Below, in pieces: positions 56,466 through 64,000 of a stretch of 64,000 bases of DNA. The position numbers and the translations under genes were made by a program. Under the pieces are notes generated by a model that was given only the letters and a program-made list of their open reading frames with translations, was not told the DNA's origin and searched no databases. Position 1 is the stretch's first letter; every line of letters starts with the position of its first letter. The stretch spans positions 62,001 to 126,000 of the forward strand of contig NZ_JADBEJ010000001.1 of assembly GCF_014873915.1 (NCBI RefSeq), in the 5' to 3' direction. Origin of the DNA: Amycolatopsis roodepoortensis. Its GTDB lineage: Bacteria; Actinomycetota; Actinomycetes; Mycobacteriales; Pseudonocardiaceae.

Positions 56466-56989
56466 AATTCGATGGGCACGGACCGGATCTGCGCTTCTGG
56501 ACTCAGCGGATGTCCTTCCTGAGTGCCGAGTTCGAGCGGGGATTCGAGGCGAGGTGCGGCTACCCGCCGGGCGGGAACCAAGTGGTCCTGGCGTACGAGG
56601 CTCCAGGCGGTAGCCGACTCCTCGCGGACCTCGGCCGCGCGACGGAGCTGGTGGATTTCTATGCCGTCGTGCGAGAGGTGTCGTTGCCGGATCTCGGTAA
56701 CGGCATTTTCGTGCATTCGGCGCGGGAAGTGCTCGCCGGGTTGCGCGGGGCGATGCCCACCCTGCTCGGCGGTGCCACAGAGGACTCGATCATCGTTTTC
56801 GGGTCGGATGGGGGAGGCGCGCTGTTCGCGCTCAGCACGAGCGGCCGCGGCGTGTACCGGCTTCGCGGTGGCGCCGTTTTGGCCGGCACATACGATGCGG
56901 ATCAGGCGGAGGTCGCCACGGTGGCCCCGGATCTCCGGCGATTCCTGGACACCGTCCTCGCTGAAGTGGAAGGCCGAGTCGTCGAATGA
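56462..56989 (+). CDS. Hypothetical protein, immunity-like
   Basis: A 175-residue protein whose GTG start overlaps the preceding TGA. I recognise no family with certainty; the SMI1-like segments IIVFGSDGGGALFALSTS and VATVAPDLRRFLDTVLAEVE suggest a SUKH-related or Imm-type protein. It overlaps the following SUKH gene by four bases, so three genes are translationally coupled. Confidence 0.7.
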   Translation: MKFDGHGPDLRFWTQRMSFLSAEFERGFEARCGYPPGGNQVVLAYEAPGGSRLLADLGRATELVDFYAVVREVSLPDLGNGIFVHSAREVLAGLRGAMPTLLGGATEDSIIVFGSDGGGALFALSTSGRGVYRLRGGAVLAGTYDADQAEVATVAPDLRRFLDTVLAEVEGRVVE

Positions 56990-57915
56990 GTGTCGACGCG
57001 AGCGAGCGGCTGATCGATCTGGTGCGCGCGAACGGCGACCTGTCGAACCACGCCGACGGCGCGGACGAGGGGATGATCAGCTCCGCTGAACGCACTTTGG
57101 GTGTCGCGTTCCCTCCCTCATATCGACGCCTGGTCGAGGAATTCGGCACCTGGGACATCGCGGGACTGGAGTTCCTCGGTGTGTACCGCACTCCCGGCTA
57201 CGGCCCGGGCTTGCTCGGATCCGTCGCCGAGACCTTGGACATGCGACGGGACCACGGGCTGGCCCCCGAGCTGATCGTGGTGATGTTCGACGGCATGGGT
57301 GGTGCGGTCGTCCTCGATTCCTCGCGGCCGGACGACTCCGGTGAGTATCCGGTCCTGGCCTGGTCTCATGCCGACAAGACTCCGGAGAAGCTGGGGGACG
57401 ACTTCGGTTCTTTCGCTCTCGCACTGTGCGCGCGGTCTGTGTACCGCGAAGGAGCGAAGCTCCCGATCGATTCTGCGATCACTGTCGCGCAAGATCTCCT
57501 CGGGGTGCCTGGATCACGCCGGAAGCCTCCGGCTGTCGACGAGGTCGTATCGGCCATCCGCGGCTTCGAAGCCGTCGCGTTCGCTGTGCCAGATGGCACT
57601 GACACCGATGGTTTTCTTTTCGAGTACAGCGAAGTGAACTGGCTCTCCGAGCCGATGTTCGCGGTGAGGTTCGTACGGCAGATGCAAATCGTCGATGCCG
57701 CCGGTGAGCATGACGAGTACTCGCAAGTCAGCTTCGAGTTCCACTGTCGGGTGGATGTGGACCTGCGATCGGTCGGGAGCCGTGCGGTGTGGTGGTTTCG
57801 TAGCGACGGCACCGACTTCGAGGAATGGCTCGCATCGGTGACGCGGGATCCGGTGTGGAGGGTGCTCCGGCGGAAGGAGATCGCCGAATTCGTTCTCACA
57901 CAGGAATCTGTCTGA
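56986..57915 (+). CDS. SUKH-domain protein with an extra C-terminal domain
   Basis: A 309-residue protein. The N-terminal about 150 residues are SUKH: MISSAERTLGVAFPPSYRRL and LIVVMFDGMGGAVVLDSS. The second half (FEYSEVNWLSEPMFAVRFVR and onward to WLASVTRDPVWRVLRRKEIA) is unassigned and beta-rich. It begins in an ATGA overlap. Possibly a two-domain immunity protein. Confidence 0.75.
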   Translation: MSVDASERLIDLVRANGDLSNHADGADEGMISSAERTLGVAFPPSYRRLVEEFGTWDIAGLEFLGVYRTPGYGPGLLGSVAETLDMRRDHGLAPELIVVMFDGMGGAVVLDSSRPDDSGEYPVLAWSHADKTPEKLGDDFGSFALALCARSVYREGAKLPIDSAITVAQDLLGVPGSRRKPPAVDEVVSAIRGFEAVAFAVPDGTDTDGFLFEYSEVNWLSEPMFAVRFVRQMQIVDAAGEHDEYSQVSFEFHCRVDVDLRSVGSRAVWWFRSDGTDFEEWLASVTRDPVWRVLRRKEIAEFVLTQESV

Positions 57916-57947
57916 CTTCGGCGAGCAGTGATTTGGGGAGGACGACG

Positions 57948-58433
57948 GTGGTCGAACCGTTCGCAAGCGAAGACATGTTCACCGGCCCACCTGTCGACGA
58001 TGCGCTGATCGCTGAGACCGAGAAACGACTCGGGTATCGCCTCCCGTCGTCCTATTTGGACGTCCTGCGCCGGACGAACGGCGGGTCCCTCCGGCGCAGG
58101 CGGTGTCCGACGTCGTTCCCTACCTCGTGGGCGGACGATCATTTCGAGGTGCGATCGCTGATCGGAATCGGCGGCGCCCGGGGAATCGACTCGAACGGCG
58201 GACACGGAAGCAAGGACATGATCGCGGAGTGGGGGTACCCGGATATCGGGATCGTCCTCTTCGACATGCCTTCCGGTGGGCACGACGCGGTCATGCTCGA
58301 CTATCGCGAATGCGATGGCGATGCTGAGCCATCCGTCGTATATCTCGACGAAGATCGGGTTCCCCGCCGGGTCGCCCGTGATTTCGCCGAGTTCCTCGGG
58401 CTCCTGGTCGAATCCGGCGACTCGCGAGTCTGA
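57948..58433 (+). CDS. SMI1/KNR4 (SUKH) family protein
   Basis: A 161-residue SUKH protein starting at GTG with GGGGAGGA about six bases ahead. Diagnostic parts: DALIAETEKRLGYRLPSSYL, DVLRRTNGG, and YPDIGIVLFDMPSGGHDAVM followed by DYREC. It is the last gene of the island and converges on the cyclophilin gene four bases later. Confidence 0.86.
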   Translation: MVEPFASEDMFTGPPVDDALIAETEKRLGYRLPSSYLDVLRRTNGGSLRRRRCPTSFPTSWADDHFEVRSLIGIGGARGIDSNGGHGSKDMIAEWGYPDIGIVLFDMPSGGHDAVMLDYRECDGDAEPSVVYLDEDRVPRRVARDFAEFLGLLVESGDSRV

Positions 58434-58437
58434 ACGA

Positions 58438-59112
58438 TCAGAAACCCACGGTCGCCTTCTGGATCTTCACCGGCTTCGCGGGCAGCCCGTCCTGCGGACC
58501 GTTCGGATCCGTCGGGATGATGCCGTTCGCCACGATCCGGTCCAGCACCTCCATGCCGCGCACGACCTTGCCCATCACCGAGTAGTTCTTCGGGATGTTC
58601 GCGAACGAGTGCACGATGAAGAATTCGCTGCCGTTGGTGCCGGGGCCCTGGTTGCCCATGGCGATGGTGCCGCGTTCGTAGGTCTCGGTGCCGTCGACCT
58701 CGTCCGGGAACTTGTAGCCCGGCCCGCCCTTCTCGGCTTCGTAGATATCGCCGCACTGAAGGACTCCGAGGCGCGACGAGTTCGTCAGGCGCCAGCACTG
58801 GCTGCGGTCGTAGAAACGCTGCAGCGCCAGGCTCGCCAGGTTGTGGACGGCGCACGGCGCGGCGCCCGCGCGGTTCAGGCGCACGGTCACCGGGCCGTAG
58901 TTGAAGCGGAAGGTGACGTCGACGGTGCCGCGCGTGAACGCGAAGGGAAGCGGGCGCAGCACCGGGCGGGCCGCGGGGTTTTCCGGCGTCGGGGTGAACT
59001 CGCAGCGCACGATCGGCACGGACGCCGGGGCGGGCGCGGCGGTGGCCACACCGGGCAGCAGGACGGCGGCGAGAGCGGAAACGACAGCGGTGACACCCCA
59101 GCGCAGCTTCAT
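58438..59112 (-). CDS. Secreted peptidyl-prolyl cis-trans isomerase (cyclophilin)
   Basis: A 224-residue exported cyclophilin that helps fold secreted proteins. The signal peptide ends near VATAAPAP. The domain core reads NLASLALQRFYDRSQCWRLT, then KGGPGYKFPDE, ERGTIAMGNQGPGTNGSEFF and YSVMGKVVRGMEVLDRI. Catalytic Arg of classical cyclophilins (FHR) is replaced in FYDRSQCWRL, as is common in actinobacterial secreted forms. It is divergent from the lysozyme-like gene. Confidence 0.9.
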   Translation of the reverse strand: MKLRWGVTAVVSALAAVLLPGVATAAPAPASVPIVRCEFTPTPENPAARPVLRPLPFAFTRGTVDVTFRFNYGPVTVRLNRAGAAPCAVHNLASLALQRFYDRSQCWRLTNSSRLGVLQCGDIYEAEKGGPGYKFPDEVDGTETYERGTIAMGNQGPGTNGSEFFIVHSFANIPKNYSVMGKVVRGMEVLDRIVANGIIPTDPNGPQDGLPAKPVKIQKATVGF

Positions 59113-59171
59113 GAGGGGGAACCTAACCCAAAAGGATGGTCGTCGGGTAGCCGTTCACGCGGGCGCGCGGT

Positions 59172-59231
59172 CCAGGTGGTCGTGAGTGGCGATTCGGGTT
59201 AGAACACGAATCGCCACTCACGACCACCTGG
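59172..59231. repeat. Perfect 25-bp palindrome before the lysozyme-like gene
   Basis: Arms at 59172-59196 and 59207-59231 around a ten-base loop; the left arm begins CCAGGTGGTCGTGAGTGGCG. The GGAG ribosome site of the gene starting at 59238 lies at the very end of the right arm, so the hairpin could hide it. This is an unusual place for a terminator. Confidence 0.8.
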
Positions 59232-59237
59232 AGCCGC

Positions 59238-59840
59238 ATGTTCACCGCCGCGTACCTCGCCCTTTCCCTCGTCCTGCTCCCGCCCACCGAGATCCGCCCG
59301 GACCAGGTCGAACACGTCGCCCTGCCCTGCGTCCAAGCAGGCGCGACGACGGATGACGCGGACGCGGCCAAAAGCCTCAATCAACAGCTCGCCACCAAGA
59401 TGCGCGGCTACATGAACCCGTACAACACGTCGTGCGCCAGAGTGATCGTCGAGACGGTCCAGAGATCGGGGTTCAACGATCGCGCGGCGGCCATCGCGAT
59501 CGCCACGGTGATCGTCGAATCGAGTATCGCCAACCTCGACGGCGGCCTCGGCGACTCGGTCGGGCTCTTCCAGCAGCGCGCGAGCTGGGGGAGTTTCGAG
59601 CAGCGGACGGACCCGGTCTGGGCGACCGGCCGGTTCCTCGCCGTGATGCGGCAGTTCTACCCGAACGACTCGTGGAACGACGTCGCCATCGGGGAGGTCG
59701 CCGCGGTCGTCCAGCGGCCGGCGGCGAAGTACCGGCATCGCTACGGCGTCGAGGCGGGTGACGCGGTCAAGATCGTCAACGAGTTGTGGTCCCAGAACGG
59801 CCGATGGCCCCTGCCCACGAAGGTGGACAGGGGCCATTGA
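59238..59840 (+). CDS. Lysozyme-like (transglycosylase fold) protein
   Basis: A 200-residue protein with a short hydrophobic N-terminus that may be a signal segment (FTAAYLALSLVLL). The core pattern is ARVIVETVQRSGFNDRAAAI, then TVIVESSIANLDGG with the catalytic-type Glu, and GDSVGLFQQRASWGS, as in the actinobacterial phage-lysozyme-like family. A role in peptidoglycan turnover is inferred. Its ribosome site is at the foot of a 25-bp hairpin. Confidence 0.75.
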   Translation: MFTAAYLALSLVLLPPTEIRPDQVEHVALPCVQAGATTDDADAAKSLNQQLATKMRGYMNPYNTSCARVIVETVQRSGFNDRAAAIAIATVIVESSIANLDGGLGDSVGLFQQRASWGSFEQRTDPVWATGRFLAVMRQFYPNDSWNDVAIGEVAAVVQRPAAKYRHRYGVEAGDAVKIVNELWSQNGRWPLPTKVDRGH

Positions 59841-59852
59841 GCCGTGAAGAAG

Positions 59853-60122
59853 CTACTTGCGCCAGGCCGTGCGCTGCTTGCGGATGTCCAGCACGAGGCC
59901 GAACACGAGCAGCAGGGACAGGCCGATCAGCCACAGGTTCTCGGTCCAGCCGTGGTGGTTGCCGTACAGCATCACCAGCAGGATGATCGCGGTCAGCCAA
60001 CCGGCGATCCGCGTCGCCTTCGGGAAGGAACCGTGCCAGCCCCACTCGGCCGACGGCTCGTCGCGGGGGTCAACGGTGTCGACGCCCACCCGGCCGCGCT
60101 TTTCGACCGCCTTGCTCGCCAC
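59853..60122 (-). CDS. DUF2631 family membrane protein
   Basis: An 89-residue protein of the actinobacterial DUF2631 family that sits next to dxr. GTG 60122 has GAGGAG six bases ahead. Motifs: EWGWHGSFPKATRIAGWLTA and GNHHGWTENLWLIGLSLLLV, two membrane segments, and the basic end DIRKQRTAWRK. Function unknown. Confidence 0.88.
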   Translation of the reverse strand: MASKAVEKRGRVGVDTVDPRDEPSAEWGWHGSFPKATRIAGWLTAIILLVMLYGNHHGWTENLWLIGLSLLLVFGLVLDIRKQRTAWRK

Positions 60123-60217
60123 GATCAACTCCTCAAAACCCGATGGTTCGCTTGCCCGCGAATGATCCCACACCTGGCTGCACGCGCCCGACGGGCCCCA
60201 AGCGACAATGAGCCCCG

Positions 60218-61423
60218 ATGACTACCTCGCGAAGTGTGCTCGTGCTCGGTTCGACCGGATCGGTCGGCGCCCAGGCCCTCGACGTCGCGGCCCGCAACCC
60301 GGAGCTGTTCCGGGTCGCCGGGATCGCCGCCGGCGGGTCCGACCCCGCCGCGCTGGCCGCGCAGGCCCTGGCGCACCAGGTCGACGCCGTGGCGATCAGC
60401 AGGCCGACGGCCGTGGAAGACCTGCAGCTCGCGCTGTACGCCGAGGCGCAGAAGCGCGGCTACAACCGCGGCGACTTCAAGCTCCCGCGCATCTTCGCCG
60501 GGGCCGACGCGGTCGTCGAGATGATCGACGCCACCCCGGTCGACGTCGTGCTCAACGCGCTCCCCGGCTCCCAGGGGCTCCCGCCGACCCTGCGCGCGCT
60601 CGCCACCGGCGCCACGCTCGCGCTGGCCAACAAGGAGTCGCTGATCGCGGGCGGGCCGCTGGTCCTTGCCGCGGCCAAACCCGGCCAGCTGGTCCCGGTC
60701 GATTCCGAGCACTCCGCGATCGCGCAGGCCCTGCGCGCCGGCCGTGAGTCCGAGGTCGCCCGGCTGGTGCTCACCGCCTCGGGTGGCCCGTTCCGCGGTC
60801 GCAAGCGCGAGGAGCTGGCGGACGTCACGGTCGAGCAGGCGATGGCGCATCCGACCTGGTCGATGGGCCCGCTCATCACGATCAACTCGTCCACCCTGGT
60901 CAACAAGGGGCTGGAGCTGATCGAGGCGAAGCTCCTGTTCGACATCGAGACCGACCGCATCGACGTGGTCGTCCACCCGCAGTCGATCATCCACTCGATG
61001 GTGACCTTCGTGGACGGCTCGACGATCGCCCAGGCCAGCCCGCCCGACATGCGGCTGCCGATCGCGCTCGCCCTGCACTGGCCGGACCGCGTGCCCGGCG
61101 CAGCGGCCGCGTGCGCCTGGGACCAGCCCGCGAGCTGGACCTTCGAGCCACTCGACAACGACGCGTTCCCCGCCGTCGAGCTGGCGCGGCACGCCGGGAC
61201 CGTCGGCGGCTGCGTCCCGGCGGTCTACAACGCGGCGAACGAGGAGCTGGTGGCCGCCTTCCTGGCACAGAACACCGGCTTCACCTCGATTGTGGACACT
61301 ATTGCCCAGGTGGTGGAAGCCGCCGACGAATGGCGTCGTGAACCTCGCGACGTGGATGACGTACTAGCTGCCGAGCGCTGGGCTCGCGCGCGTGCCGGTG
61401 CGCTGATCGGTAAGGGGAAGTAG
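60218..61423 (+). CDS. dxr: 1-deoxy-D-xylulose-5-phosphate reductoisomerase
   Basis: Second step of the MEP pathway to isoprenoids: converts DXP to MEP with NADPH. A 401-residue protein with the NADPH motif [15 protein letters not shown], the metal and substrate residues in NKESLIAGG and PVDSEHSAI and the loop [13 protein letters not shown]. The nearby ispG gene (two genes downstream) belongs to the same pathway. Confidence 0.96.
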   Translation: MTTSRSVLVLGSTGSVGAQALDVAARNPELFRVAGIAAGGSDPAALAAQALAHQVDAVAISRPTAVEDLQLALYAEAQKRGYNRGDFKLPRIFAGADAVVEMIDATPVDVVLNALPGSQGLPPTLRALATGATLALANKESLIAGGPLVLAAAKPGQLVPVDSEHSAIAQALRAGRESEVARLVLTASGGPFRGRKREELADVTVEQAMAHPTWSMGPLITINSSTLVNKGLELIEAKLLFDIETDRIDVVVHPQSIIHSMVTFVDGSTIAQASPPDMRLPIALALHWPDRVPGAAAACAWDQPASWTFEPLDNDAFPAVELARHAGTVGGCVPAVYNAANEELVAAFLAQNTGFTSIVDTIAQVVEAADEWRREPRDVDDVLAAERWARARAGALIGKGK

Positions 61424-61426
61424 CGC

Positions 61427-62668
61427 GTGGTCTTCATTCTCGGGATCGTGCTGTTCGCGCTGGGCATCTGCCTGTCCGTCGCGCTGCACGAGGCCGGCCA
61501 CATGTGGGCGGCGAAAGCCTTCGGCATGAAGGTCCGGCGCTACTTCATCGGCTTCGGGCCGACGATCTTCTCCTTCCGCCGCGGTGAGACCGAGTACGGC
61601 ATGAAGTGGATCCCGCTCGGCGGGTTCTGCGACATCGCGGGCATGACCGCGCTCGACGAGGTCACCCCGGAAGAGTCGAAGCGCGCGATGTGGCGCTTCA
61701 AGACCTGGAAGCGCACCGTCGTCATGTCGGCGGGTTCGGCGATGCACTTCATCCTCGGGTTCATCATCCTGTACCTGATGGCCGTCACCATGGGCCTGCC
61801 GAATCCGGCCGCGCAGGCCGCGCCCACCGAGGCCGTGATCAGCGCCACGTCGTGTGCTCGTCCGGCCACCACCATGGAGCAGCTGAACGACACGGCCTGC
61901 CCGCCCGGCGCCCCGACCCCCGCGAAGACCGCCGGTCTCCAGGCCGGCGACAAGGTCGTCTCCGTCGCGGGCAAGCCGATCAAGACCTGGCGCGAGATGC
62001 TCGCCGCCGTCCAGGTCGCCAGTGGCCCGACGCCGTTCGTGGTCGAGCGGAACGGCCAGACGCTGAACCTGACCGTCGACGTGCCGCGCGTGCAGCGGCT
62101 GGTCGCCGACGGTTCCAACAACACCACGGTCAAGGACGTCGGCATGATCGGCGCCTCGCCGGTCCAGAACACCGCGCCGCCGATGCTGGCCTACGGCCCG
62201 GTCGACGCGGTCGGCGCGACGTTCTCCTTCACCGGCACGATGTTCTCCGAGACCGCCAAGCGGCTGATCGAGTTCCCGTCGCGGATCCCCGCGGTGGTGG
62301 ATTCCATCTTCGGCGGCGAGCGCGACCCGAACACCCCGGTCAGCGTGGTCGGCGCCAGCCGGATCGGCGGCGAGGCCGCCGAGCGCGGTCTGTGGGAGAT
62401 CTTCGTGCTCCTGCTGGCGAGCCTGAACTTCTTCATCGGCGTGTTCAACCTGCTGCCGCTGCTCCCGCTCGACGGCGGGCATATCGCGGTCGTCTGGTAC
62501 GAGCGGGTGCGGGACTGGTTCCGCAAGCTGCGCGGGAAGGCGGCGGGCGGGCCGGTCGACTACACGAAGCTCTCCGCGGTGACGATGGTGCTCGTCTTCA
62601 TCGGCGGCGCGGTGACTCTGCTCACCGTCACCGCCGACATCGTGAACCCGGTCAAGCTGTTCCAGTGA
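61427..62668 (+). CDS. Site-2 intramembrane protease (RseP/Rip1-like)
   Basis: A 413-residue zinc protease of the M50 family, starting at GTG three bases after dxr. First zinc motif HEAGHMWAAKAFG in segment one; PDZ domain about residues 130-225 (AGLQAGDKVVSVAGKPIKTW); second zinc motif NLLPLLPLDGGH in a later segment. In mycobacteria the homologue Rip1 cuts anti-sigma factors. It lies between dxr and ispG, the usual actinobacterial order. Confidence 0.94.
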   Translation: MVFILGIVLFALGICLSVALHEAGHMWAAKAFGMKVRRYFIGFGPTIFSFRRGETEYGMKWIPLGGFCDIAGMTALDEVTPEESKRAMWRFKTWKRTVVMSAGSAMHFILGFIILYLMAVTMGLPNPAAQAAPTEAVISATSCARPATTMEQLNDTACPPGAPTPAKTAGLQAGDKVVSVAGKPIKTWREMLAAVQVASGPTPFVVERNGQTLNLTVDVPRVQRLVADGSNNTTVKDVGMIGASPVQNTAPPMLAYGPVDAVGATFSFTGTMFSETAKRLIEFPSRIPAVVDSIFGGERDPNTPVSVVGASRIGGEAAERGLWEIFVLLLASLNFFIGVFNLLPLLPLDGGHIAVVWYERVRDWFRKLRGKAAGGPVDYTKLSAVTMVLVFIGGAVTLLTVTADIVNPVKLFQ

Positions 62669-62786
62669 CGCGGGAGGACGGCGAGAGAGCGCGCTGTCAG
62701 CGTCGTTGCGCTGCCCAGGTAATGCTGCTCACCGTGACGGCTGACGTCGTGGATGTCCGCCGATCGGGGTAGGTACGCTTGAGGGC

Positions 62787-63938
62787 GTGACTGTCGCTCT
62801 TGGTATGCCAGCGCTTCCTCCTCCCGTCCTCTCCGAGCGTCGCAAGACCCGACAGCTGCAGGTCGGGCCGGTCGGCGTCGGCAGCGAGCACCCGATCTCG
62901 GTGCAGTCGATGACCACCACGCTCACCTCCGACGTCAACGCGACCCTGCAGCAGATCGCCGAGCTGACCGCTGCGGGCTGTGACATCGTCCGCGTCGCGT
63001 GCCCGTCGGCGGACGACGCCGAAGCGCTGCCCGCGATCGCGAAGAAGTCGCAGATCCCGGTGATCGCCGACATCCACTTCCAGCCGAAGTACGTCTTCGC
63101 CGCGATCGAGGCGGGCTGCGCGGCGGTCCGGGTGAACCCGGGCAACATCCGCAAGTTCGACGACCAGGTCAAGGAGATCGCGCGGGCCGCGAAGGACCAC
63201 GGCACCCCGATCCGGATCGGCGTCAACGCGGGTTCGCTGGACAAGCGGATCATGGACAAGTACGGCAAGGCGACCCCGGAGGCGCTGGCCGAGTCGGCGC
63301 TGTGGGAGGCGTCGCTGTTCGCCGAGCACGACTTCTACGACGTGAAGATCTCCGTGAAGCACAACGACCCGGTGGTCATGGTGCGCGCGTACGAGATCCT
63401 CGCCGAGCAGTGCGACTACCCGCTGCACCTCGGCGTCACCGAGGCGGGCCCGGCGTTCCAGGGCACCATCAAATCGGCCGTGGCCTTCGGCGCGCTGCTG
63501 CGCCAGGGCATCGGCGACACCATCCGCGTTTCGCTCTCGGCGCCGCCGGTGGAAGAGGTCAAGGTCGGGATCCAGATCCTGCAATCTTTGAACCTCAAGG
63601 AGCGCAAGCTCGAGATCGTCTCCTGCCCCTCGTGCGGCCGCGCGCAGGTGGACGTCTACACCCTCGCCGAGCAGGTCACCGCCGGCCTGGAGGGCATGGA
63701 GGTCCCGCTGCGTGTCGCGGTCATGGGCTGCGTCGTCAACGGGCCCGGCGAGGCGCGCGAGGCCGACCTCGGCGTCGCTTCGGGCAACGGCAAGGGCCAG
63801 ATCTTCGTCAAGGGCGAGGTCATCAAGACCGTGCCCGAGCACGCGATCGTCGAGACGCTGATCGAAGAGGCCATGCGGATCGCCGAGGAGTCGGGCCAGA
63901 CGATCGGTGAGGGCGAGCCCACCGTCACCGTCGGCTGA
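62787..63938 (+). CDS. ispG: 4-hydroxy-3-methylbut-2-enyl diphosphate synthase
   Basis: Next-to-last step of the MEP pathway, an iron-sulfur enzyme making HMBPP. The 383-residue protein has the barrel start [15 protein letters not shown] and cluster cysteines in [12 protein letters not shown] and [10 protein letters not shown]. The -10-like TACGCT at 62774-62779 stands seven bases before the GTG, so the message may be leaderless. A terminator follows. Confidence 0.96.
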   Translation: MTVALGMPALPPPVLSERRKTRQLQVGPVGVGSEHPISVQSMTTTLTSDVNATLQQIAELTAAGCDIVRVACPSADDAEALPAIAKKSQIPVIADIHFQPKYVFAAIEAGCAAVRVNPGNIRKFDDQVKEIARAAKDHGTPIRIGVNAGSLDKRIMDKYGKATPEALAESALWEASLFAEHDFYDVKISVKHNDPVVMVRAYEILAEQCDYPLHLGVTEAGPAFQGTIKSAVAFGALLRQGIGDTIRVSLSAPPVEEVKVGIQILQSLNLKERKLEIVSCPSCGRAQVDVYTLAEQVTAGLEGMEVPLRVAVMGCVVNGPGEAREADLGVASGNGKGQIFVKGEVIKTVPEHAIVETLIEEAMRIAEESGQTIGEGEPTVTVG

Positions 63939-63941
63939 CTG

Positions 63942-63989
63942 GTCGAGACCACGCCGGGAACGGACCTTTCCCGGCGTGGTGATCTCGAC
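63942..63989 (+). terminator. Terminator after ispG
   Basis: A 13-bp perfect stem (63948-63960 with 63968-63980) extended by GTCGAG/CTCGAC beyond a three-base bulge. Confidence 0.75.
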
Positions 63990-64000
63990 CTGCCGAAGTT

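Overview
The window is GC-rich actinobacterial chromosome, most probably from Amycolatopsis or a close relative in Pseudonocardiales. Gene content, WhiG-type sigma factor, many GTG starts, Tat/Sec-secreted hydrolases and GC-rich palindromes all fit; the genus is inferred from gene order and style, not from a search.

Layout. (1) 1-17.2 kb is a conserved core, almost all on the + strand: two CPBP membrane proteases, rpsP-khpA-rimM-trmD, rplS, lepB-rnhB-DUF2469, yraN-yifB-dprA-xerC-whiG, a repeat-rich gap, an M23 peptidase on the - strand, then rpsB-tsf-pyrH-frr-cdsA. These genes make ribosomal proteins, modify tRNA and rRNA, handle secretion and DNA processing, and start nucleotide and phospholipid synthesis. 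(2) 17.2-19.7 kb is a small accessory patch: a carboxylesterase remnant, a VOC protein, a methyltransferase and a PadR regulator. (3) 19.75-23.8 kb on the - strand is a compact four-gene RiPP locus, and I consider it the main discovery. A 44-residue precursor carries five copies of the hexapeptide VVHNRA (the last ends in S). A perfect hairpin separates it from a 722-residue YcaO protein, whose gene overlaps an MFS exporter gene, which in turn overlaps a GNAT acetyltransferase gene. The repeats contain no Cys, Ser or Thr, so ordinary azoline chemistry cannot act inside them. (4) rlmN at 24.0 kb is a core gene again. (5) 25-50.7 kb is accessory metabolism and regulation: reductases, AraC, TauE, secreted proteins, a BNR-repeat propeller, a PLP enzyme, a SpoIIE-like/GAF-ANTAR divergent pair, PhoD, an XRE/membrane/MDR operon, an LLM flavoprotein, MarR and an MFS pump with a 15-bp operator array between them, a P450, hydrolases and a MocR regulator. 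(6) 50.7-54.4 kb is metH under a very probable SAH riboswitch. (7) 54.5-58.4 kb is an island holding a wrecked acyltransferase gene and a run of SUKH (SMI1/KNR4) and unknown immunity-like genes with no toxin beside them. (8) 58.4-64 kb returns to the core: a secreted cyclophilin, a lysozyme-like protein, DUF2631, dxr, a site-2 protease and ispG; dxr and ispG are the MEP-pathway genes.

No rRNA, tRNA, CRISPR array, intact insertion sequence or phage gene was recognised. Start codons were moved from the longest reading frame wherever a Shine-Dalgarno sequence, an overlap or a -10 box supported another start.
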